This document shows positions 1 through 10,315 of a stretch of 64,000 nt of DNA, piece by piece (position 1 is the first letter of the stretch; the number at the start of each line of letters is the position of its first letter). The position numbers and the translations under genes are program-made. The stretch is from Marinobacter nitratireducens (lineage in GTDB: Bacteria; Pseudomonadota; Gammaproteobacteria; Pseudomonadales; Oleiphilaceae). Location: assembly GCF_000708045.1 (NCBI RefSeq), contig NZ_ANIE01000001.1:1-64000 (forward strand). The letters are read 5' to 3'. Under the pieces are notes generated by a model. That model was not told where the DNA came from, made no database searches, and worked only from the letters and a program-made list of their open reading frames with translations.

Positions 1-177
1 CCCTTCGGTTTTTCGTCGAATCCAGGCATTGACGTCCACCGCCTGCTCACCGGTGGTCACAGGTACAGGGCTCAGGGCCAGCAGTCGCCCCTCTTGGGTC
101 GTTCGGCGCACACCGGCTTCCCAGTCGGGCTCAGGCGATGTTTGAGTTGGTGATGGGCTCTCGTTAGCTTTGGTCAT
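1..177 (-). CDS. Partial gene downstream of the VasX-like effector, possible immunity protein (N-terminal 59 codons)
   Basis: Open frame that begins with ATG at 177 and runs off the left edge. Only 59 codons are visible. The start lies 2 bases after the stop of the large T6SS effector gene, so the two are almost certainly co-transcribed. The visible N-terminus is polar and rich in Ser, Pro and Thr, with a short motif VDVNAWIRRK near the edge; no membrane segment is seen yet. In Vibrio cholerae the gene after vasX encodes its immunity protein TsiV2, so an immunity role is inferred from position alone. It could equally be another effector module or accessory gene. I do not recognise the family. 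Confidence 0.6.
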   Translation of the reverse strand, partial: MTKANESPSPTQTSPEPDWEAGVRRTTQEGRLLALSPVPVTTGEQAVDVNAWIRRKTEG

Positions 178-179
178 AG

Positions 180-3100
180 TTAGGACTTAATGGGCTGGCT
201 TACCAGGGCATGGTAGTTGATGATCAATGGGGTCAATCGCGTGTCCGGCGCATCCAGAGGTGTTATCGGCTGCCACTCTTTCGTTTCGTTAGCGCCCACC
301 ATCGGCAAATTGCCCTGCTCGTGCAAGGTCAGCTTGTAGTGGTACGCCTTGTCTGTCTCTGGCAACCAGTTCGGAGAATTGGCTGCCTTGTAGCGGAAGG
401 CCAGATAGAACCCATCGGCCGTATCCAGGTCAGCCCCGGTCAGGGACAGCTCTAGGGCAACGCCCGCCGAGCCCATGCTCTTGGTAGTGATGGCCTGATT
501 CCAGTAGTCGTGGTCAGGGTACCAGGCCGTCCCTTCCTGCCGCAGGATTGCCCATTCCATGTTATCCGCTTCCAGCGAACTCAATCCGGGTAGTTCTATG
601 CGGAAGGCGCAATAACTTGTACGCCCATCCAACGCGGCTTGTTCTGCCTTCACTGCCAGAGTCGGTTGGTAAATGACCTTGGCCAGTTCGTGGCGTTGCT
701 GATCCGTATCCCAACCCTTGGCATCATTGCCCCAGGCACTCTGCTCGCACCAGCGCTGCACGTCTGTGCGTTTATAATAGCTTTGTACCCAATTGCCTAG
801 GCAGACCAAAGCGGTGCCTATCCACAGATAAACGTTCAACCCCCGGAACACACCGCCGGCCAACGACAGCATCCCCCGATTGACCGATTTCCAGGTGATG
901 TCGGCGGAAGTTTTGCGGAGGACGTGGTAGATGCCGGCTGATCCTGTTCGAGCCATTCGCCAACTTCCCGCAGTGAGCAATGCATCACCAGCGAGAGTCA
1001 CGCCTGCGCCGGCTTTTGTTCCAATGGTTTGCTGGCTATTCCGGATAATATTGAGCTGTTTTATTCCATCAGCCGCCGCCGAAAAGAACCCCGCCCAAGC
1101 CGCAAGGGTCCCCCCCCATACATTCACCCGAGCCAACCGCGTCAAGACCTCATCCGCCTGTGAGATGGTCTGGTAGTAATAATTCAGACGCGCACTGCCG
1201 ACGATGGTCAAAACACTGGCAGCCGCGCCGATTGTGCCGGTAGCCCCAGAGAACGCGTCTGCCCAGCTGCCATCCGGATCGTCATTCATCAATTTTTTGA
1301 TTGCATCCCATGTTCCAACAGCCCCAACCAACCCCATAAACGACACCAATCCCAGGCCACCAATTCGTTTCGGCAGATCCAGCGTATCCTGTCCGTGGAT
1401 CATGCCTCGGCCGTAATCCATCATTCGCGTAAGCCCGCCCCGCTCTCTCAGGCGTTTCAGTTCATCGACTTCAGATTGCACGGCACGGCCGTAGGCGGTG
1501 CGGGTTAACCCACCGATGAGGAGGGCTCCGCTGTGGTTTTCCCCCTCAACCGGGGACGTATCCATCAGTTGAAAACCTCGCTCACGAAGCTGATTGGTCA
1601 GCTCTTGCTTTTGAGCCCGGATGGCCCGGATCTGTTCGTCGTACTCTCGTTTATATCGGCGACGGTCTCGGGTGCTGGCCTCGCTATACCGCTGCTGAAG
1701 GCGATTTTCTCGCTCCAAAACCTCCTCACGCAACTTGGCCAGCCATTCGATTTCCTTCATGAGAGATTCATGCCTGGCAAGGCTGTCGGCATCGGCAATC
1801 TCCAGATCCATCTGGTACAGCCTCTGGTTCTCGAAGATGTGGGCCCGCAGCCCAAGGTCCATCCGCTCAAACACTTGCCTCAAGCGGCCATGCAAGTCAG
1901 CGGCATCCGCCGCTTGTACTAACTCGAATACCGCCAATCGCCCGGCGATGTTGAGCTGAGCCAGGTGGTGGCTGAGTTGTACGGCCGCGCCCTCCGAGAG
2001 GGACGGGAATTGCAAATGGGGACTCTGCTCAACCAGCTCAACCCACTCCTTGTATGCGGCAGGAGCTTGATTGGCACCCATAATGGCTTTCAGGCTGTCG
2101 ATTACGTCTTTTAACGTGCCGGGGATGATCTCGGGTTTCAGGTCCAGCGAGATCAAATGCTGATGCCCGATCTCCTCAAAGTAGAATTGCTTCAGGAATG
2201 AAAAATCACCCGATGCTTGTGCCCACTCCGTGAGCACCGCAATCAGACCGTTGTCCATCTTTAGCAGTGCCATGTAGTCGGCATCGCTTTCCCGGTCATA
2301 CAGGTGACCATGAAGGTAGAAGGTGGCCAACAAAGACTGAATGTCCGTGACGATCCGTTGTTTCTCTTCGGAGAATGTCGAGAGATGCTGCTGAGCCTGT
2401 TCCAGATAGGCATTCATGTCGTCGAGTTTCACCAGATCCGCAATGCCTTGCTCGCCACCGAAATCGGAGCCATCAACAAGGTTGGACTGATAGTCCGACA
2501 TGGATTCGACGATACTGAGCAATTCGCGCTGCGACAGTCCCATTTCCATCGCCAGCGCGTCGGCGGCGTCACGCACTCTGGTGACCCGCTCGTGGTCCGA
2601 CGGCATATAGTTGTAGGTGGCGGGGCCGGCGACTTTTCGGGCGCTTTGCTGGTATTCCGGGAAGTCGTCGATCAGTTCCTTCAACTGGACATGTTGGTCG
2701 CGGCTCCCCACAGCAACCTTTTCAAACAATGCCCTGGCATCTTCATCTTCAACCTGTTTCGAAAACGCGCGGGCCAACTCAGCCACTCGGTCGTCATCTA
2801 ATCGAATCAGATCGCTGATGAAACGCGCCGGATAGTATTTCTCGTCCTCTGCCTCCAACCAAGCGTTATGGTTGGTATCCACAACGGCCCAGGCATCCAG
2901 CAGGTCGTTGATGTGACCCATAAAATCATCAACCACGATATACGCATGGTCCAGATCATAAGCAGGTAATCGATGGGCGAACGGTTCAGAGCCGGTATCC
3001 AGTGTATTTTGGGCCCAATACCAGGAGGGTAAATGGGTTTTCCCATCCATGGGCACGTTTTGTGTGTCGGGGTGGGTCAGCAGCGATTCCAGACTTGCCT

Positions 3101-3623
3101 TGTTCAACAACTGGGGCTTTCCGTTGATGGGGCAGTAGCCGGATAAGCTCACTCGCTCCATCACCTGGCGACGGTAATCGTCCCAGCTAATAAGCATGCT
3201 GCACTTTTTCGCGGTCAGCTGCGTGGCCGAGAAAAAAACATCCACATGCCCCCTGCGCGGAACCACGATGGCGGGTGTGTCCGGGGTTCCAGTACGCTGA
3301 TCCTGAGCGGCCTCGTCACCTTGCCATAGACGCTTGGTGACCGCGCCACCGTCTTTGACTTCGTATTCGTGCAGAATGTCGGGGGCATCGGAATGGAACA
3401 AGTACAGGTAACCATCCCGTATCTGCCGGATGCCAATTGGCTGAAATTCGAGGTTGAACCGGGGCTCCAATGAAGGGTGTTCCGCCGCCTCACAGGCATA
3501 AGCGTATCGTACCGGGATCAACTGGATATCCGCACGGGTCAAAGGGCAGGCGCCCTGAGCCGTAGTGCTTGCCAGGCTTGCGCGATCGGCGGCGGCTATG
3601 GGATTAGTGAGTTGTTTACCCAT
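180..3623 (-). CDS. T6SS effector of the VasX / BTH_I2691 type
   Basis: A 1147-residue protein with the N-terminal pattern of VasX-type T6SS toxins: a CPLTRADIQLIPVRYAY segment near residue 25 followed by a region with GIRQIRDGYLYLF. The middle (about 600-690) is charged and probably coiled coil, with many Glu, Arg and Gln. The C-terminal third has several hydrophobic Gly/Ala-rich stretches (about 730-960) suited to membrane insertion, then a polar tail. VasX of V. cholerae permeabilises target-cell membranes and travels on VgrG with the help of a DUF4123 adaptor; both partner genes lie directly upstream here. The ATG at 3623 is preceded by AAGGAG and overlaps the end of the adaptor gene by 8 bases. 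The toxic activity is inferred from the family. Confidence 0.82.
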   Translation of the reverse strand: MGKQLTNPIAAADRASLASTTAQGACPLTRADIQLIPVRYAYACEAAEHPSLEPRFNLEFQPIGIRQIRDGYLYLFHSDAPDILHEYEVKDGGAVTKRLWQGDEAAQDQRTGTPDTPAIVVPRRGHVDVFFSATQLTAKKCSMLISWDDYRRQVMERVSLSGYCPINGKPQLLNKASLESLLTHPDTQNVPMDGKTHLPSWYWAQNTLDTGSEPFAHRLPAYDLDHAYIVVDDFMGHINDLLDAWAVVDTNHNAWLEAEDEKYYPARFISDLIRLDDDRVAELARAFSKQVEDEDARALFEKVAVGSRDQHVQLKELIDDFPEYQQSARKVAGPATYNYMPSDHERVTRVRDAADALAMEMGLSQRELLSIVESMSDYQSNLVDGSDFGGEQGIADLVKLDDMNAYLEQAQQHLSTFSEEKQRIVTDIQSLLATFYLHGHLYDRESDADYMALLKMDNGLIAVLTEWAQASGDFSFLKQFYFEEIGHQHLISLDLKPEIIPGTLKDVIDSLKAIMGANQAPAAYKEWVELVEQSPHLQFPSLSEGAAVQLSHHLAQLNIAGRLAVFELVQAADAADLHGRLRQVFERMDLGLRAHIFENQRLYQMDLEIADADSLARHESLMKEIEWLAKLREEVLERENRLQQRYSEASTRDRRRYKREYDEQIRAIRAQKQELTNQLRERGFQLMDTSPVEGENHSGALLIGGLTRTAYGRAVQSEVDELKRLRERGGLTRMMDYGRGMIHGQDTLDLPKRIGGLGLVSFMGLVGAVGTWDAIKKLMNDDPDGSWADAFSGATGTIGAAASVLTIVGSARLNYYYQTISQADEVLTRLARVNVWGGTLAAWAGFFSAAADGIKQLNIIRNSQQTIGTKAGAGVTLAGDALLTAGSWRMARTGSAGIYHVLRKTSADITWKSVNRGMLSLAGGVFRGLNVYLWIGTALVCLGNWVQSYYKRTDVQRWCEQSAWGNDAKGWDTDQQRHELAKVIYQPTLAVKAEQAALDGRTSYCAFRIELPGLSSLEADNMEWAILRQEGTAWYPDHDYWNQAITTKSMGSAGVALELSLTGADLDTADGFYLAFRYKAANSPNWLPETDKAYHYKLTLHEQGNLPMVGANETKEWQPITPLDAPDTRLTPLIINYHALVSQPIKS

Positions 3624-4545
3624 GGATCGGCTCTCCTTGCACTTGGGTTCCAGCAGAGGACATAGCGACTATCGCCGCTTCTCTGGCCTGGGCCTCTGCG
3701 GCCATTCCTGGCCATCGGTGAAAAAGGTCATAAATGCCAGGGGCTGCGGCTTCCCACCGCGACATCTGTCCCAGATAGCCGTATACAGTACCCCAGTGGA
3801 GCAAGGCCTGTAGCGATTCATAACCATTGGCCAACGCCTGCTCCATGATGGTCCGAAGGTCCTTAACTGCAGCCGGCCTTACATTCGACGCAACCCTGCT
3901 CGGGAAATGGGTCTCAAGGTGCTGCATCAATTTGACCAGCGTTGCGCGTCGATCCGTGTCCGTTAAACCGCTGAGGGTGAGTTCACCCAGCCGAAATGAA
4001 ACACGACTCTCCGCGTTCCGGCCAACGCCAACCTCCGGCAACCAGTCCGGGCGTATCTGAAGGTGCCAGCCATCCCATAGGGCGTCCGGGAGCTTCACCG
4101 CAGAGAAAGGAGACCAGTATTCGGGCACCCCGCCATCACCGGAATTGGCCAACAGGACCCGTGCAACGGTGGGGTCGGCGAACCGCAACATGACCTTATC
4201 GCCCAAAGGGTGGTGTACGGTGATAAAGCCGCGTAGATGATCCGCTAGCGCGCCCAACGATTCATCGCTGGCGATCGCGTAGCCCCACTCTTGTGTTTTG
4301 CACCCCAGAGGCAGTCGGTCCAACAACGGATGGCCCCGTTCAGTACACACCAGCAACGGTGCAACATCGCGAATCGATGCCCACTCAGTGCCATCAAACA
4401 GATTGCGATAGTCCGGAGTGTCAACAAGCTCGTACAGCCAGCGTTCCGCCTCGGCACGTTTGCTGCCATCGATCAGGACATAATTGAAATGCATGTCCTG
4501 AAACTGAGCGCTGGCTGTTGAAGGCGCTTTGAACACATCAAGCAT
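3616..4545 (-). CDS. DUF4123 domain T6SS effector adaptor (VasW/Tap-like)
   Basis: About 309 residues. The first 130 residues match the DUF4123 pattern ([10 protein letters not shown] near the start, then a WLYELVD stretch and a later [17 protein letters not shown] segment). DUF4123 proteins are chaperone-adaptors that load a specific effector on the tip of VgrG; V. cholerae VasW does this for VasX. The gene sits between vgrG and the VasX-like gene and overlaps both, which implies coupled translation. I chose the ATG at 4545, which has GGAG nine bases upstream and overlaps the vgrG stop; an ATG at 4554 is also possible. The C-terminal half is not recognisable and probably gives cargo specificity. 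Confidence 0.85.
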   Translation of the reverse strand: MLDVFKAPSTASAQFQDMHFNYVLIDGSKRAEAERWLYELVDTPDYRNLFDGTEWASIRDVAPLLVCTERGHPLLDRLPLGCKTQEWGYAIASDESLGALADHLRGFITVHHPLGDKVMLRFADPTVARVLLANSGDGGVPEYWSPFSAVKLPDALWDGWHLQIRPDWLPEVGVGRNAESRVSFRLGELTLSGLTDTDRRATLVKLMQHLETHFPSRVASNVRPAAVKDLRTIMEQALANGYESLQALLHWGTVYGYLGQMSRWEAAAPGIYDLFHRWPGMAAEAQAREAAIVAMSSAGTQVQGEPIHG

Positions 4546-6622
4546 TGGCCCCATCTCCCGATGTGGTCTCTTCTGCCTGACAAATGGAGGTCAGGGCTTT
4601 ACCTTCCTGCAGCGCACGCATCTGGGCATCCGGTCGCGCATTGGTTCTCTGGCCGACCGTGGCCAGCACAGCAGGCTCGGTATACGCGCCACCGGCATCC
4701 ACCAACCCCGGCCTCTCCGGCACCTGCACCTCCTGCCCACTGCCTTTCCCTTTAGCCCCACCGGCATTCATCTTGATACTGGCTCCCCCCATGGCCACGC
4801 CACTGGGATCGATCTTCACGAAGCTGCCGCCCGCTTTCAGGGTAATCTCCGCCCCGGCTTCAATGACGGCTTTCTGACCAGCCTTGATGTGGAGTTCGGT
4901 ACCGGAGTCACTGAGCCAGGCGGTGCCGGCTTTCAGGTGGAGGGTGCCGCTTACGTTGAAACTATGGTCTTTGCCGGTTTGCTCGCGTTTTTCGCCATCG
5001 ACAGTGTGGTGGCTGTTGCCTTTGGTGTGTGCAAAACGGTCGTTCTCCACCGCCAGGTGGCTGTCGTTTTTGATGACTTCGGTGCGGTTGTGTTCGGTCA
5101 GCAGGTCCAGGTCTTTCTGGGCATGAACGTAGATCTGCTCCTGATCCGCTTCGTCCTCGAACCTCAGTTCGTTGCTGCCCTCGCCCTTGTGGGTCTGGGT
5201 TTTCAGGGTGGTTCGGGTTTTGTGTTCCGGCAGTGAATACGGCGGTGTGTTGGTGGCGTGGTAGGTCCGGCCGGTGATAATGGGCTGGTCCGGGTCGCCA
5301 TCCAGGAAGGAGACGATCACTTCGTGGCCGATTCTGGGCAGGGCCATGAAGCCATACTGGCCTCCGGCCCAGCCCTGGCTGACTCTTAGCCAGGCGCTGC
5401 TGTGTTCGTCATTGTTCGAGTAGCGATCCCAGGGGAAGCGGACTTTGACCCGGCCGTACTGGTCGCAGTGGATTTCTTCCCCGTCCGGGCCGGTCACGAG
5501 TGCGATCTGGGGGCCGTCCATCAGGGGGCGGTGTTCGCAGATGGGGCGCCAGGTCTTGTCCGCCGGGATGGCACTGAATTCGTTGTGGTAGCTGGTCGGG
5601 TCGCTGCCGCCCTCTTCTTCCAGGGCCTGGGGCTGTTTGCCGGTGTGGGTGATGGCGGTGAGGAGCCATTCCCGGTTAAGGGCATCCGAGTCGTGGTCGG
5701 TGAGTGCGATTTTGGCCCCGGCGGTGAAGTCCGGTCGGTTGCTTTCGCCGTTGGCGGTGCTGGCGTTGTTTCTGAGGGCATCGAGCCGGGTCTGGGTAAA
5801 GGGCTGGCCGGAGGCGTCAGCCTTGAAGCGGCCAGGGTAATCGTAGTGCTGGTAATCGTCCCGCTGGTTCAGGTTGCCGCTGGCCTGTTCGTGCATCAGG
5901 GCGTAGGCGGGGTTCTTGAAAGTGTAGTCCTTCATGGCGACGGAGGCGGCTCTGACCCGTTCCTGATAGCTAAAGCGGAAGACGCAGGGCTGCTTGGTGC
6001 TGCCTCCGGCTTTGGCGTTGTAGGCCACGTTATCCAGTCTCGGGGCATCGCCGTGATGATCGGCGACGATCAAGCCGGGTTGGGTTGCGCCATCCACGCT
6101 GCCGTGCTGGTAGCGGTAGTGCCAGCCTTCTTCGGCCGCCAGCCGGTTGATGAAGTCCAGATCGCTCTCCCGGTGCTGGACGCAGTATTCCCGTTCTTCC
6201 GGGGGGCGTTTGAGGTCAAAGACGGTGTCCACAATGCCCCGTTCTTCCAGCAGGGTGCGCAGGATGGCGTCGGTGCTCTGGGTCTGGAAGATGCGGCTGT
6301 TGTGCATCAGCCCAAGACGCCACAGCGGCGGCTGGATCACGAGTTCGTAGCGGGTTCGCCGATGGCCGGTGTCCCCGCGGGCGAATTCGTTGACCACGCC
6401 GGTGAAGCGACGAAGGGGCGCGCCATCCTGCCAGACCACCAGATCCACGGGCTGTTCCAGCACATCGGCTGCCTGGATGTCCGGATCGGTGCTGGCCAGT
6501 TCGAGCCGGCCCTGAAAGAGGTCGGAAAGGCCTTCGGTCAGCGCAAAGCCAACCACGGCGAATAGATCTTGGGGGAGTTCACCAACACGGGCGGTGAACT
6601 GCAGTCCGCTTGCCTGGGGCAT
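4538..6622 (-). CDS. vgrG: T6SS spike protein VgrG (TssI)
   Basis: A 694-residue VgrG. The N-terminal half is the gp27-like region ([31 protein letters not shown], where the last motif is typical of VgrG). The middle is the gp5 OB-fold region with [25 protein letters not shown] and [19 protein letters not shown]. The C-terminal part is a repetitive beta-helix (DUF2345 type) with [18 protein letters not shown] and ITLKAGG. The trimer forms the puncturing tip of the T6SS tube. No enzymatic extension is seen, so cargo probably comes from the adaptor-dependent effector downstream. ATG at 6622 is preferred over the in-frame GTG at 6691, because the latter would run through a perfect hairpin and lacks the usual VgrG start. 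Confidence 0.95.
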   Translation of the reverse strand: MPQASGLQFTARVGELPQDLFAVVGFALTEGLSDLFQGRLELASTDPDIQAADVLEQPVDLVVWQDGAPLRRFTGVVNEFARGDTGHRRTRYELVIQPPLWRLGLMHNSRIFQTQSTDAILRTLLEERGIVDTVFDLKRPPEEREYCVQHRESDLDFINRLAAEEGWHYRYQHGSVDGATQPGLIVADHHGDAPRLDNVAYNAKAGGSTKQPCVFRFSYQERVRAASVAMKDYTFKNPAYALMHEQASGNLNQRDDYQHYDYPGRFKADASGQPFTQTRLDALRNNASTANGESNRPDFTAGAKIALTDHDSDALNREWLLTAITHTGKQPQALEEEGGSDPTSYHNEFSAIPADKTWRPICEHRPLMDGPQIALVTGPDGEEIHCDQYGRVKVRFPWDRYSNNDEHSSAWLRVSQGWAGGQYGFMALPRIGHEVIVSFLDGDPDQPIITGRTYHATNTPPYSLPEHKTRTTLKTQTHKGEGSNELRFEDEADQEQIYVHAQKDLDLLTEHNRTEVIKNDSHLAVENDRFAHTKGNSHHTVDGEKREQTGKDHSFNVSGTLHLKAGTAWLSDSGTELHIKAGQKAVIEAGAEITLKAGGSFVKIDPSGVAMGGASIKMNAGGAKGKGSGQEVQVPERPGLVDAGGAYTEPAVLATVGQRTNARPDAQMRALQEGKALTSICQAEETTSGDGANA

Positions 6623-6658
6623 GTCTTCATTCCCTGAAGATTCGTGAATTCTCGGTGC

Positions 6659-6683
6659 TCGGGATGACCTCCTGTCATCCCGA
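6659..6683 (-). promoter_or_regulatory. Perfect hairpin with GGA in the loop, upstream of vgrG (possible CsrA/RsmA site)
   Basis: Between tssM and vgrG there is a perfect 10-bp inverted repeat, TCGGGATGAC / GTCATCCCGA, with a five-base loop that reads AGGAG in the mRNA sense. Read on the minus strand, the apex is GACAGGAGGTC. This resembles the CsrA/RsmA target, where GGA is presented in a hairpin loop. There is no T-tract on either side, so it is not a terminator. It lies 37 bases upstream of the vgrG start. Binding is inferred. Confidence 0.45.
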
Positions 6684-6696
6684 ATCGGCACCTAGT

Positions 6697-9600
6697 CTAA
6701 TACAAGCTACGGGGTAGACGGTACCCCGCCAACAAGTGTTGGGTGAACGGATTGGTGTTGCTGGCTGCATGGAGTCGGTAGCGCATTTCGCCATCGTCAA
6801 CCTGGAAGCGCACATCCACGGCACTGCTGCTCACACCGGTGATGTCCGCCTGATCCAGCAAGCGGAACAATGCCCAGGGCCCACTCTCGGACAGGCTGCG
6901 AGGCGACCGGTTCACCTGAATCGGCACCAGAGTGATCCGGCTTTCAACGCTGTCCCGCAACGTATTGGGCCAAACCAGCGGTATACTCTGGCGCGGTCCG
7001 TGACTGAATTCCACCAGTTGGCCATCCACGTTCACCACACTGCGGCGTTTGTTCGCGGACAGGTTCAACGGCTCCAGAGCGAACTCCACATCCAACGTGC
7101 CACTCCGGGTGAAATAGGCGGAGCGAATACGGTCAGCCCGCTCGAGCGAGGCCAGCACATCCCGACGCACCAGGCCCGCCCGTTTCGCGTCCCCGATCTG
7201 TTCCGGATGATCCTCTAGGAACAGTTTCAGGTTGTTTTTGTAGAAGGACGCCAGGATGCCCTCTGGACCAAAAAAGCGCTCAAAGTCCTGCAGAGCGACA
7301 TCCCGCCCGGCATCCGGGTTGAACGGATAGTGGCGAGCCAGATTCTGCTGGAACGGCTGATAGACCTCCCGGTACCACTCCCGCTCAAGCTGTGCCACCG
7401 CCTGATCGAGAAGTACCCGCCAGCTTTCACTCGCCAGCCGGTTCAGCATGCGTTTGATGGGCTCGGGCTGGTTGTCGGCCATACGCTGAAGCGTAAAGAT
7501 CGGGTCGGCGCCCTGAAGCCCCATTCGCGCCCGGGCTGCAGCCAGTGCCGCCTTGCCAGTGTCCGGAGCCTCCTGAACGTTGCGCAGGTACTGATGAAGA
7601 TCCCCAACCACCACCATGACCTGATCCAATCCGCTGGGCTGATCCCCTTCTTTTCGGGAGAGCGCGTTGAGGTCCGCAAACTGACGCTCAATTTCCTGCA
7701 ACATGCGGAAGTGGGGCGACTGTTCCAGTAATTCCCGGGCTGCCGCGGTTTCCCCGTCAGCAGCCGGGATCAGTTGGGTATTGGTCCGCACCCGCTTTAG
7801 CAACTGGGCCAATGGACGGTGCCCACCGGTCAGGCTTTCAAGAATCCGTACGCCGTGATTGAGATCGGCAAACCCCGGAATATCGAGATGGCTCAGTGCC
7901 TCCCGCCACGCATCCACATAATGCTCGGCGTAGAGGGTCTGGAGGCTGGCTCTCAGTTCTGCTTCATCGGCCGTACTGAAGTTCACATCCTCCCGGCGCC
8001 CAAGCACCCAGGCATCCACCAGCGCGAGTTCAGTGACGGAACCGGACTGGCGCAGGAACCACTTCTCCATTCCCTCCCGAGTCAGCAGTGCCGGTATCAG
8101 CAGGGGATTGGCCTCTGTCGAGTCCTCGGCTCGTGGCTCGCCATAGTCGTCCACCGGCACAAACGCCGTACCGAACGCGGGGCCGGACGCCCGTGCCAGG
8201 TCAAGGGGTGCGCGGAATTGCTGTTCGGCATCGGTTTCCATATCCCGATACACCCGGTCCGGGGTGGGGACACGGCCCAGTTCATGCTGGGCCCACTGAA
8301 CGCTGCTGCGAAACGGCGCCAGGGCCATGTCGGCGGTACTGTCTCCCTCTTGGGCCATTCGGGCCAGGTCCGTGTTGGCCATTGCGTACTCGAGATGGTT
8401 CGTCAACCGCCGCTGCACCCCTTTCTGTCCCGGGAACAGACGCTGCCAGTAATCCTGCATGTAGTGACGAACAATGTCGGATCTGCGGCCACTGGCATCG
8501 TAGAGCATGCGCAGGACCCTCAGGTGTTCCAGCCGCTCATTACTGCCGTCCGGCGCCTTGCTCATCTCATCCATCACCCCGAACATGATGGCAGGCAAAT
8601 ACTGGTATGCCAGCATATCCAGGTAGCTAGACTCCACCTCAGGCCCGATCCGATGGCCCTGATACAGCCCCATATCGGTCACCATTGGCCAACGGTCCCG
8701 ATAGTTACCAAATGCCAGCGTCGCTTCGCGGAGCTCATCCAGCGGCTCCAGCAGGTTGCGGCCACTGGTGTCGGCCTCAAACCCTACCGGCTGCCAGTTA
8801 TCCACAAATGTGCGTACCCGGGTTTCCACTTCCGTTGCGGCGTCGGCGTTACGAATAAAGTAATGCTGCCAGCCCGCGGTCATGCCGGCCCCTGCACACA
8901 AAGCCAGCACGCTGGCCATGGCGATTCGGTGTTGGCGCTTGCGCACGACCCGCCGGTTGTCCCCGGCCAATCCCGCCTCCCGGTAGATGATTTCGGGGAA
9001 CAGCTTGCGGGTAAACAGGCTGAGAGACTTGCCGGAGCGCTGCGCCGGCTGAATCGGGCTGGCCATCCGGTAGTTTGCAGCCGCCGCCGATACGAATGCA
9101 TCTTCTGGCACCCCTTCCTGCAATACCGAGGTGAAATAGGTTCCGCGGACCAAAGCCGGCGTAGAGAAGGCATCCGCCGACAACAGTTGCGTCAGGTAAT
9201 GTTCGAGTACCGGCTTGAGGCCCGCCATCTGGCGGGTAAATGAGTAGGCCGCCGCTCGCTCTTCAGCGTCCCGCGTGTTGGCCAGAATCCTGGGCAGCCG
9301 CCCCCCCAGACCTTCAACCAGAGATTCAAACCGCTCGGAAAACTCATTGATCCAGTGATCCTGATCGGACCGGTTGCCGATGGTAAACGTGAAGCCCAGA
9401 GCCCGCTCTTTCTCTTCTTTATCAAGGCCGCGAGCAAAAGGCGAAAAACCGTACAGCAGGTCCATCTTGGTGAAGCTGACATAAACCGGTAAGCGTGACC
9501 CCAACTGATCCATCAGTTCCCGGAGCCGCGTTCGAAGCAGGATGGCCCGGGCCTCGCGCTCCTGCTCACCCAGCGTACTCAATTCGGCCAGGTCGACCGT

Positions 9601-10278
9601 CAAGACAACGCCATTCAGTGGCCGCTGTGGCCGGTTGCGCTCAAGCCAGGTCATGAAATGTTGCCACAACCGCTGCTGGACCTCGGCACTCGCACCCTGA
9701 CCCTGATTCTGGCTCAACAACTCACCATCCGGATCAATCAGCACACCGTCATCACCGATCCACCAGTCGAAACCGAAGGGATTGCGGTCGGTGCGGTTGT
9801 TTCGCGTGACGTTGGTCAGTGTGTAGGTCTGACCCGATCGCTGAATCAGGCTGGTCTTACCGGCGTCTTCCAGTCCGATGACCAGATACCAGGGCAGACG
9901 GTAGAGCCCCTTGCGGCCGGGGAGATTGCTCTTCAGGGCCGCCAACTGCCGATCCAGCAGGCGTTGCTGTTTGCGCTCCATGGGCAGGATGGGATCTTCC
10001 TGTTCCCGCTGTTGGTCGGCCTTTTCCAGGTTGACCTTGCGCAGACGGCGGGCAAGCACGGTTCCCCAGACCATCGCCACCAGTAACACGACCCCCAGGG
10101 TCACCAGGGCCCGCATCTGCCAGGCCGCCAACGGATATTCCCCGTTGATTGACCAGCGGGGTCCCAGCCACCACGTGGCCACCAGCAGGGCAATGATCCC
10201 CAACATCAGAGTGATCGGCGCCGCACCGCGGATGTATGGAAGTAGCCAGCGACCAACGAGTAAAGCTTTTCTCCACAT
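6697..10278 (-). CDS. tssM: T6SS inner-membrane component TssM (IcmF/VasK)
   Basis: About 1193 residues, the usual size for TssM. Two N-terminal membrane segments are visible (around residues 22-40 and 57-75), then a cytoplasmic NTPase-like domain with Walker A GLEDAGKTS, a third hydrophobic segment near residue 450 (ALCAGAGMTAG region) and a long periplasmic part ending in the beta-rich domain that contacts TssJ. With TssL and TssJ it forms the trans-envelope complex. The window contains one copy. The ATG at 10278 is chosen because AGGA lies nine bases before it; an ATG at 10287 and a TTG at 10311 are in frame but less well placed. The gene follows tssA with a short gap. Confidence 0.95.
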   Translation of the reverse strand: MWRKALLVGRWLLPYIRGAAPITLMLGIIALLVATWWLGPRWSINGEYPLAAWQMRALVTLGVVLLVAMVWGTVLARRLRKVNLEKADQQREQEDPILPMERKQQRLLDRQLAALKSNLPGRKGLYRLPWYLVIGLEDAGKTSLIQRSGQTYTLTNVTRNNRTDRNPFGFDWWIGDDGVLIDPDGELLSQNQGQGASAEVQQRLWQHFMTWLERNRPQRPLNGVVLTVDLAELSTLGEQEREARAILLRTRLRELMDQLGSRLPVYVSFTKMDLLYGFSPFARGLDKEEKERALGFTFTIGNRSDQDHWINEFSERFESLVEGLGGRLPRILANTRDAEERAAAYSFTRQMAGLKPVLEHYLTQLLSADAFSTPALVRGTYFTSVLQEGVPEDAFVSAAAANYRMASPIQPAQRSGKSLSLFTRKLFPEIIYREAGLAGDNRRVVRKRQHRIAMASVLALCAGAGMTAGWQHYFIRNADAATEVETRVRTFVDNWQPVGFEADTSGRNLLEPLDELREATLAFGNYRDRWPMVTDMGLYQGHRIGPEVESSYLDMLAYQYLPAIMFGVMDEMSKAPDGSNERLEHLRVLRMLYDASGRRSDIVRHYMQDYWQRLFPGQKGVQRRLTNHLEYAMANTDLARMAQEGDSTADMALAPFRSSVQWAQHELGRVPTPDRVYRDMETDAEQQFRAPLDLARASGPAFGTAFVPVDDYGEPRAEDSTEANPLLIPALLTREGMEKWFLRQSGSVTELALVDAWVLGRREDVNFSTADEAELRASLQTLYAEHYVDAWREALSHLDIPGFADLNHGVRILESLTGGHRPLAQLLKRVRTNTQLIPAADGETAAARELLEQSPHFRMLQEIERQFADLNALSRKEGDQPSGLDQVMVVVGDLHQYLRNVQEAPDTGKAALAAARARMGLQGADPIFTLQRMADNQPEPIKRMLNRLASESWRVLLDQAVAQLEREWYREVYQPFQQNLARHYPFNPDAGRDVALQDFERFFGPEGILASFYKNNLKLFLEDHPEQIGDAKRAGLVRRDVLASLERADRIRSAYFTRSGTLDVEFALEPLNLSANKRRSVVNVDGQLVEFSHGPRQSIPLVWPNTLRDSVESRITLVPIQVNRSPRSLSESGPWALFRLLDQADITGVSSSAVDVRFQVDDGEMRYRLHAASNTNPFTQHLLAGYRLPRSLY

Positions 10279-10315
10279 GGTATCCATTCCTGCAATCAAT
10301 CCTTTAAACAAACAA

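Noticed and set aside
5402..6565. 387-codon plus-strand frame opposite vgrG
   Set aside because: VgrG is clearly coding on the other strand; the frame shows no domain and only mirrors its codon use.
7819..9243. 474-codon plus-strand frame opposite tssM
   Set aside because: Shadow of tssM with no recognisable motif.
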